A stretch of DNA of 64,000 nucleotides from Scleromitrula shiraiana (lineage: Eukaryota > Ascomycota > Leotiomycetes > Helotiales > Sclerotiniaceae), in contig JABELC010000012.1 in assembly GCA_028455995.1 (NCBI GenBank), positions 434,001-498,000 on the forward strand, in the 5' to 3' direction. How positions within the stretch are numbered: position 1 is the stretch's first letter; the number at the start of each line of letters is the position of its first letter. This document shows positions 1-12,636 of this stretch, piece after piece. The position numbers and the translations under genes were made by a program. The notes beneath the pieces are model-generated. The model saw nothing but the letters and a program-made list of their open reading frames with translations, ran no database searches and was not told the origin of the DNA.

Positions 1-103
1 CCTCTCCTGGCATCTCTCCCAGACAAACTCTCCTCTACTAATGCTATCATAGCCAAAGGTTCCTCAATATCTTATTTCGACGCTATAAAGTTGGGATCCC
101 AAA

Positions 104-673
104 GTGGTGGAATATGTACTACCCTTAATAAAGCAACTGCTGCTTATGAAGTATTTCCCCCAAGAATCAAGAATCCATGTTCCACTCAACTTAATACATG
201 CAGTCCTGCATGTACTTCACACAAGACATCCATCTTCCTCATTGAGAAAGTCGCTAACAAAGCTCAAAGGGATTTACCCCAACAGATGAAGAAGCCTCAA
301 TTTTATTGTCAGATATGACCAAAATAATAGAATTAACCGAGTCACAACTCTCATTGCTGGTGGAAACCAAACCCGTTTTTGACAAATTATGGGTTGCAGG
401 TAAAAACTCCCTCTTCTTACCAAGGAAATCCCTACACCACCCCCGTTCTTAACTTGCTCGCCACTCACAGATTGTGCAGGTCAAGTAAAGAAAAATACTA
501 GGAAACTAAACGCTGCCAGTGCACAATTATCTAAAACGATGCTGGCTGTAGCACCATCGCAAGTGAAAATCAAAAGTGAGGAATTGGAAGTTAGAAGAAA
601 ATTGGCTTTTCAGAAAGCGATGGTTGCGTATGGAGATGCTAAGGATGAAGAGGAGGAGGTTACGGAGGAATGA
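104..673 (+). CDS. Partial HsbA-like (hydrophobic surface binding) protein, 3' part
   Basis: The strand reads an amphipathic helical stretch ending near 285 (SLRKSLTKLKGIYP). It continues in another frame as DEEASILLSDM and LVETKPVFDKL. After a likely intron near 401-470 it resumes as a lysine-rich helix with an acidic tail, stopping at 671-673. The GxYxP, short LLxDM and KPxFDKL spacing resembles the HsbA family of secreted fungal proteins that bind hydrophobic surfaces. The N-terminus and signal peptide were not found, and the two frames must be joined by an intron near 255-285 or by a frameshift. The acidic C-terminus is unlike typical HsbA, so the assignment is tentative and the gene may be broken. 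Confidence 0.4.
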
Positions 674-795
674 ATGTATAGAATAATGTGATTGAGATAT
701 GGAAGAGAAATATGTTTATATTGACGGACACTGGTACCTTTTACCCGTTGTTCTATACTCCAAGATACCTGGCATAGTGTCGCAATATAGATAAA

Positions 796-3025
796 TTATA
801 TCCTGGCTCTCTCCAATAGAATTTCAAATTCTTTCTCCTCACATTTCACTTGAAATTCTTCTTTAACACCCGGCCCACAGGCAGCAGACCCTACACCTGC
901 CACTTCGGTATCTAACCTCCAAAGCACTTCCTTCTCTTTGATCAAATCTCGAGGATGTCTAGCTTTCTCAAGCGCAGTTGAAGTATACCTTCCAGCAGCC
1001 CAATTGAAATGGTTCGTGATGTTTATTGAACTTGCTTGGATTCCAACACCAGTGATGTCTGTCAGTTTTACTCACAATCCATCCATACCAAATGTATTAT
1101 CGTTTGTACAATCGCCAAAATGACCACCATATGCATAAAATCCTTCTTTACCAAGTTCGGTTTTCCAAAGCCCGTGATTGGCCCATTACCAAATCCATCT
1201 ACCTTGAAGCCTTTCATTCTGTCTAAAAGCAGCTTGATAATCCTCCAAACATCCAGGTCCATTTCCCATTGCATGGCCATACTCGCACAAAACGATTGGC
1301 TTCTCGAACTTCCCATCCGATACTCCAACAGTCTGAGGTTTTGACGGGTAAATCGACAGCTGGATACATGTAAGAAAACATATCTGCAGACTCTGCGTTG
1401 ACATCTCCCTCGTAGTGAACTAGTCTGCTTGGGTCGACTTCCTTTGCGTACTCGTACATAGCCTTGTGGTTTTGACCATAAAACGCTTCGTCGCCCAAAG
1501 GCCACAAAATTACTGATGTATAGTTTTTATCTCGTTGCACGAGTTGATTCATGCGATCAATATATGCAGCCTTCCATGTGTCATTTTCAGAAGTGAACTT
1601 AGCCGCCTGCGGGAAAGTCAATTTCTTGCGCTCTTCATAGGGCATATATTCGGGAATGTCAAGTGGATAGGCAACAGCATCATAGAAACCGTGGCATTCT
1701 AAATCAGCTTCGTCGATGACCCATAAACCGAGCTCATCACAAAGATCGTAGATTCCCGGATGGGACGGGTAGTGCGAGCAACGAAATGCATTTACATTAT
1801 GCTTCTCCTTCAATAGTAAATCTTGCTTGATCAAAGATAATGGCACCGCACGCCCAAGATGCGGATGATGGTCATGACGGTTGACATCACGGATTAATAT
1901 AGGGATCCCGTTGACAGTGATAAGACCGTCTTTCAATTCAACTGATCGAAACACAACATTCTGATAAATTGTATGCGTAGAAGAATTTTCTTTATCAAGG
2001 TGAAGTGTCATTTCAAGTTGATACAAGTTTGGAGTTTCCGCAGTCCACTTTTAAGGCTCTGTTACAGGGAAACTCAAGGAAAGTTTGGTAGTCTGGGTCG
2101 AACGATTGAGAATTGGTTGTCTTGATCTGATTATCTGAAGCATCCCGAAGAGTTAGAACCACTTTCCCTGGACCAGTCGCAAATAAATCTAAAACAACAT
2201 CAAGAGTTGCATCCTTGTATTGTTCGTCAAATTTTGGAGTGATGAAATAATCGTCTATTCTCCCAGACCAGGGGAATGACAAAATGTACACATCTCTAAA
2301 TATACCTGTCAAAGAGATGATCTATCAGTAAAGTTCCATGGCATGGCTAGCATATGATAAACATAATATTTGGAATAAAGAGTACCAGATAACCACCATT
2401 GGTTCTGATCCTCGATATATGTTCTATCACTCCATTGATACACACGAACCCAGAGATCATTCGCGCCTCTTCTATTTACAACACCTGAAATGTTGAATTC
2501 TGCTGGGTTTCGAGAACCTTGCGAATACCCAACGAATTGGCCGTTTACCCAAACGTGAAAAGCACTTTCTACCCCATCAAATCGTAATCGTAACTGCGAA
2601 CTCGAATCCCAAGAAGTTGGAATGTAAAAGTTTCGACGATATGTGCCTGTAGAATTTTCCGTCGGGAAATAAGGAGGGCAGACTTGAATAGGGAAGATTG
2701 TATTCGTATATTGAGGTTTTCCGTGGCCTTGGAGCTGCCAATGCCCAGGAATCTTTATGTTGCCCCATATAGCTTCCTCTTCCGATTGCGATTGTGATTT
2801 ACGGTCTGCAACTCCTGGGACCGATACATAGCCGTCTCGATAGCTCGTTTCCGAACCAGGTGTATTCGTTTGAATTGGTATAGGGGCATGCTTTGGAGTG
2901 GGGGCGCAATTAAAATTCCAAGTGCCGTTCAGCAACAAAGATGCCGGTGGAATATGATATGACCGTGCAGGAAGTCGATTCTTTTCTCAAACCGTCTCAT
3001 TGCAAATATCAGAATCGGAAGCCAT
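796..3025 (-). pseudogene. Broken GH2 (LacZ-type) beta-galactosidase
   Basis: Translation in shifting frames gives the GH2 order. The N-terminal sugar-binding domain (LNGTWNF, PGHWQLQG, QWWLSGIFRDVY across an intron at 2306-2385) comes first. The TIM barrel follows (DVNRHDHHP, FRCSHYP, DEADLECHG), with the acid/base region LGDEAFYG and the nucleophile region LCEYGHAMGNGPG. The domain-5 end reads ARHPRDL and GSAACGPG and stops at 796-798. Disabling changes are an in-frame TGA at 2987-2989 just after the start, frameshifts near 2050, 1345 and 1200, and loss of roughly 300 residues between the barrel end (MDGL near 1070) and domain 5. The usual Asn before the acid/base Glu reads Asp. The enzyme would have hydrolysed lactose in the cytoplasm. 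It sits back to back with the permease relic at 3859. Confidence 0.9.
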
Positions 3026-3858
3026 CGTGAAATAGTTATTAGATAATGCGAATTGTAACAGTTGCTCTCGATCAGAAAAAGCAGGAGTAGAAAGTCCATT
3101 TCATCCATTTATCGAACATATCATCTTGGCTACTGCTGGGGCCGATGCGCCCAATGGAATTGCTGCCACATTCCATGGTAACTGTATTCACCTTGGATCA
3201 TCGTCCAAGCACTCTGCATTGTGAATTAGAAAGAGCATCATGTGGTTAACCAGTAATACTTTGACGGGTTCGGGGGTAACTGCTCCGAAATCACTTCCTG
3301 TTGATTCGTGAAAAGCGTACGAGATGTTGGCTCTAGATTGGGCATTGGGTTCATCGCGAAAGTTTGTGCTTCAAACGACATGGGAATGCCTGAAAGTTTT
3401 CGGCTCCGCGTTCCCCGAAATCCCGGTATTGATAACCTCACAGGGTAACAAACATGATTTTTGCATACCATCCCACTCATATCATGATTCTACTTCTAGC
3501 TTGCATATATACTCATTATCCCCGTTAAGGAAACCTAGCCGCTCCCCACGATGTGAATCTGGGGTAAGTGCGATAACTCCAGACTTCATGGAGTCAAGCT
3601 CCTCGTACGTAAGATATGAGTGGAGCACATGGTCGTGCCACAAGAGCGCCTGTACAGATGAGTTTCTGAGAATTATAGGGAAATGCTGGATTAGATTCTG
3701 GAGGCGGGATCTCTTGGATGTCAAATATGTCAAGTGAAAAGTAAATAAAATCGCCCTCAATTTCTCCAAATGTGACCTGATCATCAGTCTCAAGTTCTTG
3801 TTATCACCAACTCCCATCTTGATATCTTCCATCATTGAAAGATCCCGTTCACGTTAAC
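3026..3858. promoter_or_regulatory. Divergent intergenic region between beta-galactosidase and permease relics
   Basis: These 833 bases separate two divergent pseudogenes of one pathway, so the stretch probably held a shared bidirectional promoter, as described for the lacD-lacpA pair of Aspergillus nidulans. No conserved operator could be picked out. A minus-strand open frame at 3482-3835 shows no recognisable domain and is treated as chance. Confidence 0.4.
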
Positions 3859-5602
3859 ATGGCTGAAAAGACTGAGGTTGAATTGCACGAATCGAAATCT
3901 GATGCGGGTGTCGGTGAAGCAGTTCAGCTTGCTCATATGCTGAAGAAACAAAGCCAAGCCCTTTCATCTTGAGCATATTTCGACTTTATGGCTGTCTCCT
4001 TGTAGCATATTTAGCTGGATGTCTCAATGGATATGATGGATTCTTAATGGGTGGTCTTAATGCGATGAAGAATTATCAACATTATTTTCACATGTAAGTC
4101 ACCCAACTCGCATTCAAAGATATTAAGCTAATTGTTCTAGGAATGCTGCCGGATCTTCAACTGGACTTGTATTTGCAATTTAAAATATTGGCTCAATCCC
4201 AGCTGTATTTGTCACCGGTCTTGTAAATGATAGATTTGACAGGCGGATGGGAATGTTTACTGGTGCAATCTTGATCATCCTAGGCACATGGATTCACGCT
4301 CCTTTAACAAGCCATGGAATGTTTCTTGCTGGTCGTTTTGTTCTCGGATTTGGAGTCAGCTTTTGCTGCTGTTAGCGCACCATGTTATATTAGTGAGATG
4401 GCTGTAAGTTCTCCATTCTTACATGATTATGCTGTTTCGTTTTTTAACGATATTTAGCATCCAAGTTGGAGAGGTACCCTAATTGGACTGTATAATTGCA
4501 CATAGTAAGGCATTTTCTTTGATTATTATTCTTCATCTTGACTAATGTCCTTCTAGGTATATTGGATATATCGTGGCAATCTGGGTTGTCTACGGTTGCC
4601 GAACAATTGACGGCAACGCAAGTTGGAGAATTCGTATTTGGTGCCAGCTCATCTCCTCTGAGTTCGTCGCTCTCGGAGTCTGGTTGCTTCCAGAATCACC
4701 TCGATGATGGCGCAGGATAACGCCAATGAAGCTGTCAAGGTCTTAGCTCGGTATCATGGAGAAGGCTCTACAGATAACCCGATTGTCTTATTACAACTCA
4801 TAGAGATGCAATAATAAATTGGTCATAATGATTCTAACAAACGTTGGTGGGATTATTCAGAGCTTCTCAATACGCATTCGGCTCGTCACCAACTAATATG
4901 CGTTTTAGGAATGGCTACTTTTGGGCAACTCAATGGAAATTCCGTTACCAGCTACTATCTACCAGAAATGTTACTCAATGCGGGTATAGTTTCTGAGCAG
5001 CGACAACTGTTGATGAATGGAATCTATTCACCGATTTGTTTCGTTGGCGCAATCGCTGGGGCCCGAGCTACTGGTAAACTGGGACGACGCCCGCTTCTCA
5101 TTTACTCGATATTATTCTGGTCTGTTTGCTTTGCGATCATCACCAGTACTTCCAAATTGACTACACAAAATGCTAATAATGTTTCCGCCGCAAACACAAC
5201 AATTGCCTTCATCTATATATTGGCTTCGTATTTTCATTTGGGTGGACTGCATTACAGAGCATTTACATTGCCGAAACACATCCTACTTCTACAAGAGCCA
5301 AGGGTACAGCAATCGAAAATTTCTCTTCATCCGTTGCGAGCACCCTTAGTCAGTACAGCTCTGATCCTGCTTTCCAAAATATCCACTATTACTTTTATCT
5401 GGTCTTCGTCTTCTGGGATCTGGTTGAGGCGACTGTAATTTACTCCTACTGGCCGGAAACTAAGGGTGGAACATTAGAATAATTGGTTGAAGTCTTTGAA
5501 GCTAAGAATCCGACAAAAATAAGTTTGCAAAAAAGAGATGTTACAACAGTTTCTAGGACGTTGAAAGTTGAGGTTGATGATCGAGATCTTGAGGAGGTCT
5601 AG
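3859..5602 (+). pseudogene. Broken MFS sugar transporter (lactose-permease-like)
   Basis: The frames together give a 12-TM sugar porter. It has a hydrophilic N-terminus, AYLAGCLNGYDGFLMGGLNA (TM1), GFGVSF, HPSWRGT, LPESPR, GRRPLL in the central loop, ATFGQLNGN and the C-terminal PETKGGTLE. Introns seem to survive near 4095-4140 and 4502-4557. The gene is dead: there is a frameshift after the N-terminal tail (about 3970), TAA where a Gln is expected after VFAI (near 4181), a further break after the VSF segment near 4360, a stop near 4812 and TAA in the final GTLE-x-L motif near 5480. CAA to TAA changes fit C-to-T mutation. The partner beta-galactosidase relic suggests lactose uptake as its former job. 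Confidence 0.85.
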
Positions 5603-6137
5603 GTTTAAATGCACTTTCTTGTAGCTATTCAATTCAAGGAAGAGAAGGAAAGATATGAGAGAACTAAGAATATGGAATAGTAAACGGAGAACCTGATGTT
5701 TAGTTTTGTTTTCGGGCGTACAGCACTGTAAGCGGTATCATTGGTGCAGAAATCTGGGTTTTATGACCCCTAACTATCCGGACCCACGGTGCTTGCCTCC
5801 ACTACCAGCCTTCATTTAATAGATCGGATATTTAAAGACTTACTAAAATCATGGGGTGACACGGCACAGTAGTTTAGCCTACCTCGAGCCTGTACACATG
5901 ATATGCCAAGGCCTAATTGCTACACAAGTGGCTTCCCCACTCTTCTTTAAGTTCCCCCGCATTTTTCTTCAAGCTCCATGAATTTCGTGCCACAGAACTA
6001 ATCATCCACTGAAGTACGGTTCCGAATGACTTCAATATCAGCATTCTCTATATTACACAGATCGTTTTCTCAAACACTAGATCCAATGTCGTTGTTACTG
6101 TAAAAGAACATCTTCAGTGTAGGCTTCATGGGTTAGC
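5603..6137. other. Intergenic, no gene seen
   Basis: Non-coding stretch between the permease relic and the Zn2Cys6 regulator relic. It probably contains the 3' end of the former and the promoter of the latter. No repeat or RNA gene was recognised. Confidence 0.5.
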
Positions 6138-9100
6138 ATGTCGACTGGCGATCCTTTCCCAACGCGCACCAGGGGGCAAGCAGCTCATGCAGTAAGTACC
6201 GTCCTTCTTGTTGGTCGGCATCATCTAACATCATGGATAGTGCGACGTATGCAGACTCAGGAAAATCAGGCGATTATGCTCGAGATATATTTTTTAACAT
6301 GCGCTAAGCATTGAATCCTAGGTGCGATGGACATAATCCATGCGCGACATGCATAGCTACCGAGCAAGATTGTTCATACGGTATCGATGTGAACCCGTCA
6401 GTCATCATTCCACTCTCTAACTTGGACATTTCTGATTGCGAGATGGCTTAGACGCGGCAAAAATGATATAATCTTGGAAGGCGTTTTGCGCATCGAAAAG
6501 TACCTGCAAGATATGAATTTCATGATTGTAAGTTATTTTTTGCACTATGTATACTTAGACACTAGTTGGTCTATAGCTTACATCAAATACTAGTCATCAT
6601 CGCCTGGACTTCTCAACTCTTACATGCCTAATGATCATAATTCCGCCTCTCCTCAGACTTTCTACTAAGGATCAGGTACAACCACTCTGCTACAGAATGC
6701 ACGTACGGACCATATACCAGCTCACGAAGACCAGAATGTCCACAATGCCGTCATTTCTTCGTTCCATACTTCAACTACTGAGTCAATTTTTTCTTGGCAA
6801 TTGTTTGACATTTTCCTTCTATCAGACAAAACTACACGTCTATATTCTTTCTGGAACAGTCTCGGGACTAGATCATGAGCAGATCTTCCACGATGTATCC
6901 GTACGTAAGAGGTCCTGAACTAGACCATATAATTGAATCATTTCAAGCAAATGCCAACTTATAGTACCCTGTTATGTCAACTCTCAAAAGAAACAGTCTT
7001 CGAGATTATATTTTATCGCAGAATTCGAACAGACAACGACGATTTCTGTTTTATCATTGTTCATGCTATTCTTGGGTTGTTCAAGTCAATCAATTATGAA
7101 CTTTGGACTCCCAAAAGATCTCAGTCCTGAAGAGTGCGAGTATCAAAAGGCGCGGAAGCTGATAGTGGATATTGTAATAGTACAAAATGATTAGATTAGG
7201 GGTCAAGGTTAGAGTTCATTCAAAAATCGCCGAAACGGAAAAACATTGTTCCGCCCCTATAATTATATTAGTAGTACCCTACGGTATCACGTATTCAGGA
7301 AGCGAACCTGAATAGAATTCAATGAGTTCTTTAAATGAATTTTAGGAAATCGATCATTTTAATATTTGGATATATTAAAATTTCAAATATCGATATATTA
7401 AATTTGTAATTAATTAAAAGTTGAATTTTATATAATATATAAATTAATCTTTAAATTTAAAGATTAATCTTAAGTAAATATTGACTAAGATTCATTGATA
7501 AATTTATAATTATATTTAAAATGACTTTATTATTGACTTTAAATTATAGAGTTATAGAATTATTATTTAATTTTTTAATAAATTCTTATTAATTAAAAAT
7601 TTATTTAATTTTTTATTAGATTTATATAAATATGATTTTAAGTTATAAAGTTATAATCATTTTTAATTTAGACTTTATTCTTTATAAATTAATAATTTTA
7701 TTATTTTAAAAAAAATGATTTTTTATAAAAAATTATGGAATTTGAAAGTATATTTATATTACTTTTTGATATATATTAATATTAATTTAAATATATTAAT
7801 AATAAAAAAAATATGGAATAATTTTAGTATATTAATTAAATTAGAAAATAATGAAGTATATTAATTATTTGATATAAATCTGAATATTTAAATTGAATTT
7901 GTATTAGTATAAGATTACTCCCCAAAAATCAATTTATAGTGCGATTGAAATTTTAATTATAATGCGAAAATTTCCTTCTTGAAATAGTATTCAAGAAATC
8001 CCTGAATAGGTGATACCGTAGGGGTACTATACTATACGTAGTTAAACATGTCTGTATCATCAACTACTTAGGATCGCTGTATCCATATACATTTTATACC
8101 CAGTACTTCGTACTACATACTTATCCCTTTACAATATATATGTCGATGGGGTGTTAAAGAAACTTTATATTGTTCATACTAAGATGAGCTCTACCGCTAT
8201 GCAATCTTTATTCTACACCGCGTAAGTTTGTAACCACTGGAAAGCTTCATATTATACAATAATCAACACACACCAATAACCAGTAGACTATATTTTGCAT
8301 TTTCACAAAGACCACTGCAAGCTTGGGAGTACATAAATGCGACTGCCGCAAAATGTCGACTACTATTATCCTACCATTCAGCAGGAGAATCAAATGAAGA
8401 CATTGAATGTTTGCGATGAATATTCTCGTCTTGCTACATCCTAGAAAGGTCTGTATACTTCTCATTGTCCTTTCTAAATCGAACCACCTGATTAGCCTAG
8501 CGATAATTCCTCTAACTCTCCACAGCGACTACCTCGCTGAGCTCTCGAGCCTTCCCGAGTCAGGACTCGCATCAATCGAATCATCGATTCTTCTGCCAGG
8601 AGACTATAGCACTAATAATTCTCATATTGATGAAGAACACTCGTCTCTCTATTTTCTTGCTTGTATATCAATGCGGCGGCTTTTAAATCGGGTACACAAC
8701 CTCCTTTATGCCAAGGAAACAGTTGCCAGTCTTGATGATGCTCGATTCTCATATATTGTAGAAGACCTAGATCATCAGTTCGAGGATTGGAGAGATTTCC
8801 TCCCTCCAGCCTTACAATTTGCTGTCGATGCACAGCCCACCCAAGGGCAGCATGGGGGTCTCTTGAGACAGAGGTATCTGACATGCAGAAGCGTAATATA
8901 TAGACCTCATTTGACATCAGTCTTGACAAATCATTCTCAAGACACTGTTGTTGCGCAAAATGTTCTTGAGAAATGCCAGAATTGTCTCCATGCTTGCCTG
9001 CTACATATTGTCAACTTACGAGGATTTGCACACATAGTTTTCATATATACATGGATATGCTCATTGTTTTATGTATTGATTGGTCCTTCCTTTTGTTCAT

Positions 9101-9352
9101 TATTGGTATTGATAATGTCACAGGATGACAGGAGCTATGCTGGTCCTTCTCGCAGCATCACGTCTTCCATATCTTCAGCATTTAATCGGCGCAGACGTTA
9201 CCTTCATATGCGCACATCTACAAACATTGATCAAAAGATGGGTACTCAATCCAGGTGAAAGTGTATCCCCTAGTATTCAGCAAAGTCTTCGAATGGTTGG
9301 CGAAATGGATGGGTTCCTGCAACTGGAATTTTTGTCCGATACAAGAGATTAA
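6138..9352 (+). pseudogene. Zn2Cys6 transcription factor, split by an AT-rich element
   Basis: The N-terminus encodes a perfect fungal binuclear zinc cluster, spread over two introns: ACDVCRLRKIR, then CDGHNPCATC and IATEQDC (CX2CX6CX5CX2CX6C). The second intron, ending near 6322, uses a GC donor or a mutated GT. Downstream fragments match the fungal regulator middle domain: ESIFSWQLFD near 6780 and FGLPKDLSPEECEYQKARKL near 7100. The C-terminal half reads PESGLASIESS, FEDWRDFLPPALQF and RQRYLTCRSVIYRPHL between 8550 and 8920, ending at 9352. The gene is broken by several frame changes and by a 754-bp element at 7274. It would have been a nuclear DNA-binding activator. It lies beside the lactose-gene relics, but a regulatory link is only a guess. 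Confidence 0.85.
7274..8027. mobile_element. AT-rich terminal-inverted-repeat element inserted in the regulator gene
   Basis: The ends are imperfect inverted repeats of about 28-44 bp. The left reads GTACCCTACGGTATCAC then TATTCAGG; the right, reversed, reads GTACCCCTACGGTATCAC then TATTCAGG. Both ends are bordered by TA (7272-7273 and 8028-8029), the target duplication expected for Tc1/mariner-type elements. Each terminus also contains a small internal hairpin (TATTCAGG ... CCTGAATA). The interior from about 7310 to 7970 is nearly pure A+T with no coding potential, as expected after RIP. Coding similarity to the regulator stops before it and resumes after it. It may be a MITE or a degenerated autonomous copy. 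Confidence 0.75.
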
Positions 9353-10418
9353 AGTTGCGTTATATGTTCGGCGCTGTGAACGTATCCTTGTATAGTCGTA
9401 CATGATGCCGCATTATTCATTACATAGTAAACAAGGCTATAATCCCCGGTATCTCTTGGTCCTTCAAATTGATTTTGATATCGTACATTGTGTTTCTTTG
9501 CCAAGTGTTGGGGATATATTTTTTTGGACACTTCTTTGATCACTCATCAAAAGCTTGACCCCAGTCTATTGATTTATAGTTGTCATTCAATACCTCAGAG
9601 AATAATCCTGTAGGTACAAAAGGACTAAGAATTATTATATTGATGATATTGTTGTTCTAATCGCAATAAGATATCTCAAAATTTCAGATGAATAAATGCG
9701 TGGTTGTGTTCGCCCCGAGCCACTAGGAGACGACCCAAAAGTAAAAGGACGTACTTCTCAGGGGGATGATTTATCTGTGCACAAGCAGAAGAAGATATCG
9801 AGATCTGAGAAGGATACCAATAGGACAATAAAATCTCGAGTAATTGTCTCTATGGATTTTTGAATGTTTTGCTATTGTGCACGAGACGACTAGTCGATCT
9901 AGACTCATGGAAAAATGGAACTACAGAACAACACGAATCTAGAGACTGCTTAAAGAACGGGTAGTAGGAAAATGAGTATATCAATCTTTAGGTCATGTCT
10001 GATTCGTTTCCATGACACACTTGGGCCTAGGATAACGTCCCATCGAAATAATTTACCCCACTATGATATATACCGACATTTTTCATAGACCAATAAACAA
10101 CCAGCATGCTTGGACCCACGAGCTTCAAGTGCCCACACCAATTTGAGAACCATGTCTCTTTATCTCTGGTTCTAGCCAAATCCATTGGTGAGTCCGTGGT
10201 GATAATCCGATCGTGGGGGAAATCGAAATGGAACAAGTGAATGTTTACCAGAGTTTTCATGGAGACTACAATGATCTAGAAGTTTATAGCTGTCTAGATT
10301 CCTTGAGACTATCACTCTTTTTCAAGCATTCGCTGTTGTAGGTTTATTCAGATATTCGAGAAAACGAATATCAACTTCCATCACATCGAAGGAAGACAAA
10401 CGACTTGGAAAACTAAAC
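9353..10418. other. Intergenic, no convincing gene
   Basis: Non-coding stretch between two relics. A short open frame at 9696-9863 on the plus strand (about 55 residues, basic, Lys/Arg/Asp rich) and one at 10027-10260 on the minus strand show no family features. They are not called. Confidence 0.4.
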
Positions 10419-12072
10419 ATGATAGCATTAATACCTCATCCCAGCGATGATCCTCGAGATCCGTTAGTAATTTGCTTTATCTCTTATCAATGATATTATA
10501 ATATCTGTCCTAATAAAAACTTAGAATTGGCCGATGAGAAAAAAAGTCCCAATCGTTGCAGCACTATATCTCTCAACATTCGCAGGGTGCGCCAGTGGAC
10601 TTGCTGGGCAATTGATTCCAGCACCCAGGCCAAACCCTATGGGGTTGAGAGCACTAAGGTGGCTTATCAAACATCGTGTTCCAATGCCGGAATGATCGCA
10701 GGATCATTGGTTCTCTTCCCACTATCCCATAAGTTCGGAAGGAGTTCAGTGATTTTCTGGTCGACTGTCGGAGTATTCATCACTCAAGTTTGGGCTGCTT
10801 GCATGACACATGCAACAAAATACGTACCCTTTCTCTTATCGCGGGTGTTTGCCGGGTTCTTTGGAACTATTGCAGGGATATTGGGACCGCGTATACTATT
10901 TGATTTGGTTTTTCTCCATCGAAGAGGTCGTGTATTTACATACTTTTACTGGTCATTTGACTTCGGTACTGTTGCTGGCCCAACACTCTCCGCGTTCGTT
11001 TCAACAGCTGGGAAAGGATCATGGACATAGGGATTTTGGTGGACTACAGGATTGTCTGCATTAGCTGCGATTCTCGTTTTTCTATTCGTATATGAAACTG
11101 ATTGGGATAGATCAGTGGAAGCGCATAACGAAAATATTGCTACTCCCTAAGGATTTGTTGCTAGTTAAATTGCTACGTTTTTACCCGGGACCAAAGTTAC
11201 AAGACCAGTTAGTTGGAAGCAAGTGCTAAAGGTTGCGGGCAATCCATTTTTTATTATGGCTAGTCCACCCATGTCACTTCTTGCTGCTTTCATATTAATC
11301 GGTTTCGGATTCCATATTGCTATGAATGCGATTACACCCGTTTGGCTTCAGAAACCAGAAAACCTGGGAGGTTATGGATTCACATCTAGACAAAATACCA
11401 TTTTTAAGTATTCATGTAATGCCGACTCTTTATCCTATATAATAACAGGTAATAGTTTCGTTTGGTCACTGGGCTGGTATATTAATTGCTCTAATATATG
11501 GACACTTCGCATCCGATCGCCTGACACTTCTTATCTGCTCCCGCAACCATGGAGTTTGGGTTCCTGAATATCGTCTTTATGCTCTTGTTTTCCCTGCTTT
11601 GATATGTAATGCCATCGGCCTCGGACTCTTTGGACCGGTTCTCCAAAATCATCTTCACTAGGGTATCCTGCTGTGGGCTCAAACTATGGTTACTTTTGGA
11701 TCTCTATCTATTAATCCCATCATATTCAACTATGCTTGTGAGTTATGTACCAAGTAACCTGCCGAGACCGCAATCGTGATGAACAATTATCGCGTGGGAT
11801 TTGGGCTGAGTGTGGCGTTTTATATCACACCTTGGGTTAAGGACATGGGCTTCAGGTGGATTTATGGTCTGATGGCATTGTTGCAAGTGGCTAGTTGCGG
11901 CTTTGTGGCAATTCTGATGTGGAAGGGAAGTTCAATTCAATCGTACAAAATTGGAGGGTTGGGCTCGGATGAAGAGGGTGAGTGTGAAGTGGAAGAGAAG
12001 AGTGAGGATGAGGAATCTGTAGAGCGCGAGAATTATGCTGTTGGTCAAGAAAAAAGGTCTGTTGCGTCTTAG
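10419..12072 (+). pseudogene. Broken MFS transporter (DHA1, drug or polyamine type)
   Basis: The start encodes HPSDDPRDP, then an intron with donor after CCGTTA and acceptor near 10524, then LNWPMRKK. This is the DPxDPLNW signature that opens fungal DHA1 transporters. TM segments follow in shifting frames: GMIAGSLVLFPLSHKFGRSS, FLLSRVFAGFFG, FGTVAGPTLSAF, FWWTTGLSAL, ILIGFGFHIAMNA and WIYGLMALLQVA. An acidic Ser/Glu tail ends at 12072. Stops interrupt it, including TAG near 11028 where a Trp is expected (SWT-x-GFWW), stops near 11150-11170 and near 11660, plus frameshifts around 11420 and 11750. Former role: plasma-membrane export of small molecules. Confidence 0.85.
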
Positions 12073-12636
12073 TCATATCTTTACCCTATAATTATTGATG
12101 AAATACTTTGAAATCATCTTCCAACGCTTTAAGTTCATAGAAAAGCATGTCTCACTGGCAGGTAAACACATTTCTAGCAAATATTTGACTAGTGTCACTA
12201 TGTTAGCAGCGAGCGATTTCAGGTGCTCAGTGATTTAAATTGTACCAAGGCTGGTTCATATTTTCAACTTTCCATCGATTAATTGTTACCCAAATTGAAT
12301 CACGTATTAGATATCATCTTGGAGTTTATATCGTCATTGAGAATGGGATTTGGTCAATAAATATCATTAGCCTACGTATATGCTAACCCATCAGCTCTCT
12401 AATATTTCCCATAACCTGGATGGAAGGTTTCGTCTTCTGAAATGAAACTATCTAAATATTTCCCGCCCAAATAGCTTTTCTCGCAAAACTCGTTGATGTC
12501 TAGCCCTAGTTAACTTCCGTAACGACACAGTTTCGTACTGTCTACGTCTCCGCAGTACTAACTTCAACACTCTCAGCTCGCTGCATTGTAGCATAAGAAA
12601 ACCCCTGATGCATCTTCCCAAAAATGTTAGTTTCTT
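12073..12636. other. Intergenic between convergent genes
   Basis: Non-coding stretch between the transporter relic and the 3' end of the minus-strand BTB gene. Nothing recognisable beyond presumed 3' untranslated sequence. Confidence 0.5.

Noticed and set aside
3324..3737. Plus-strand frame of 137 codons in the same intergenic region
   Set aside because: No conserved motif; overlaps the antisense frame; not supported by splice or start context.
3482..3835. Minus-strand frame of 117 codons between the lactose-type relics
   Set aside because: No recognisable motif and position in the presumed shared promoter; likely chance.
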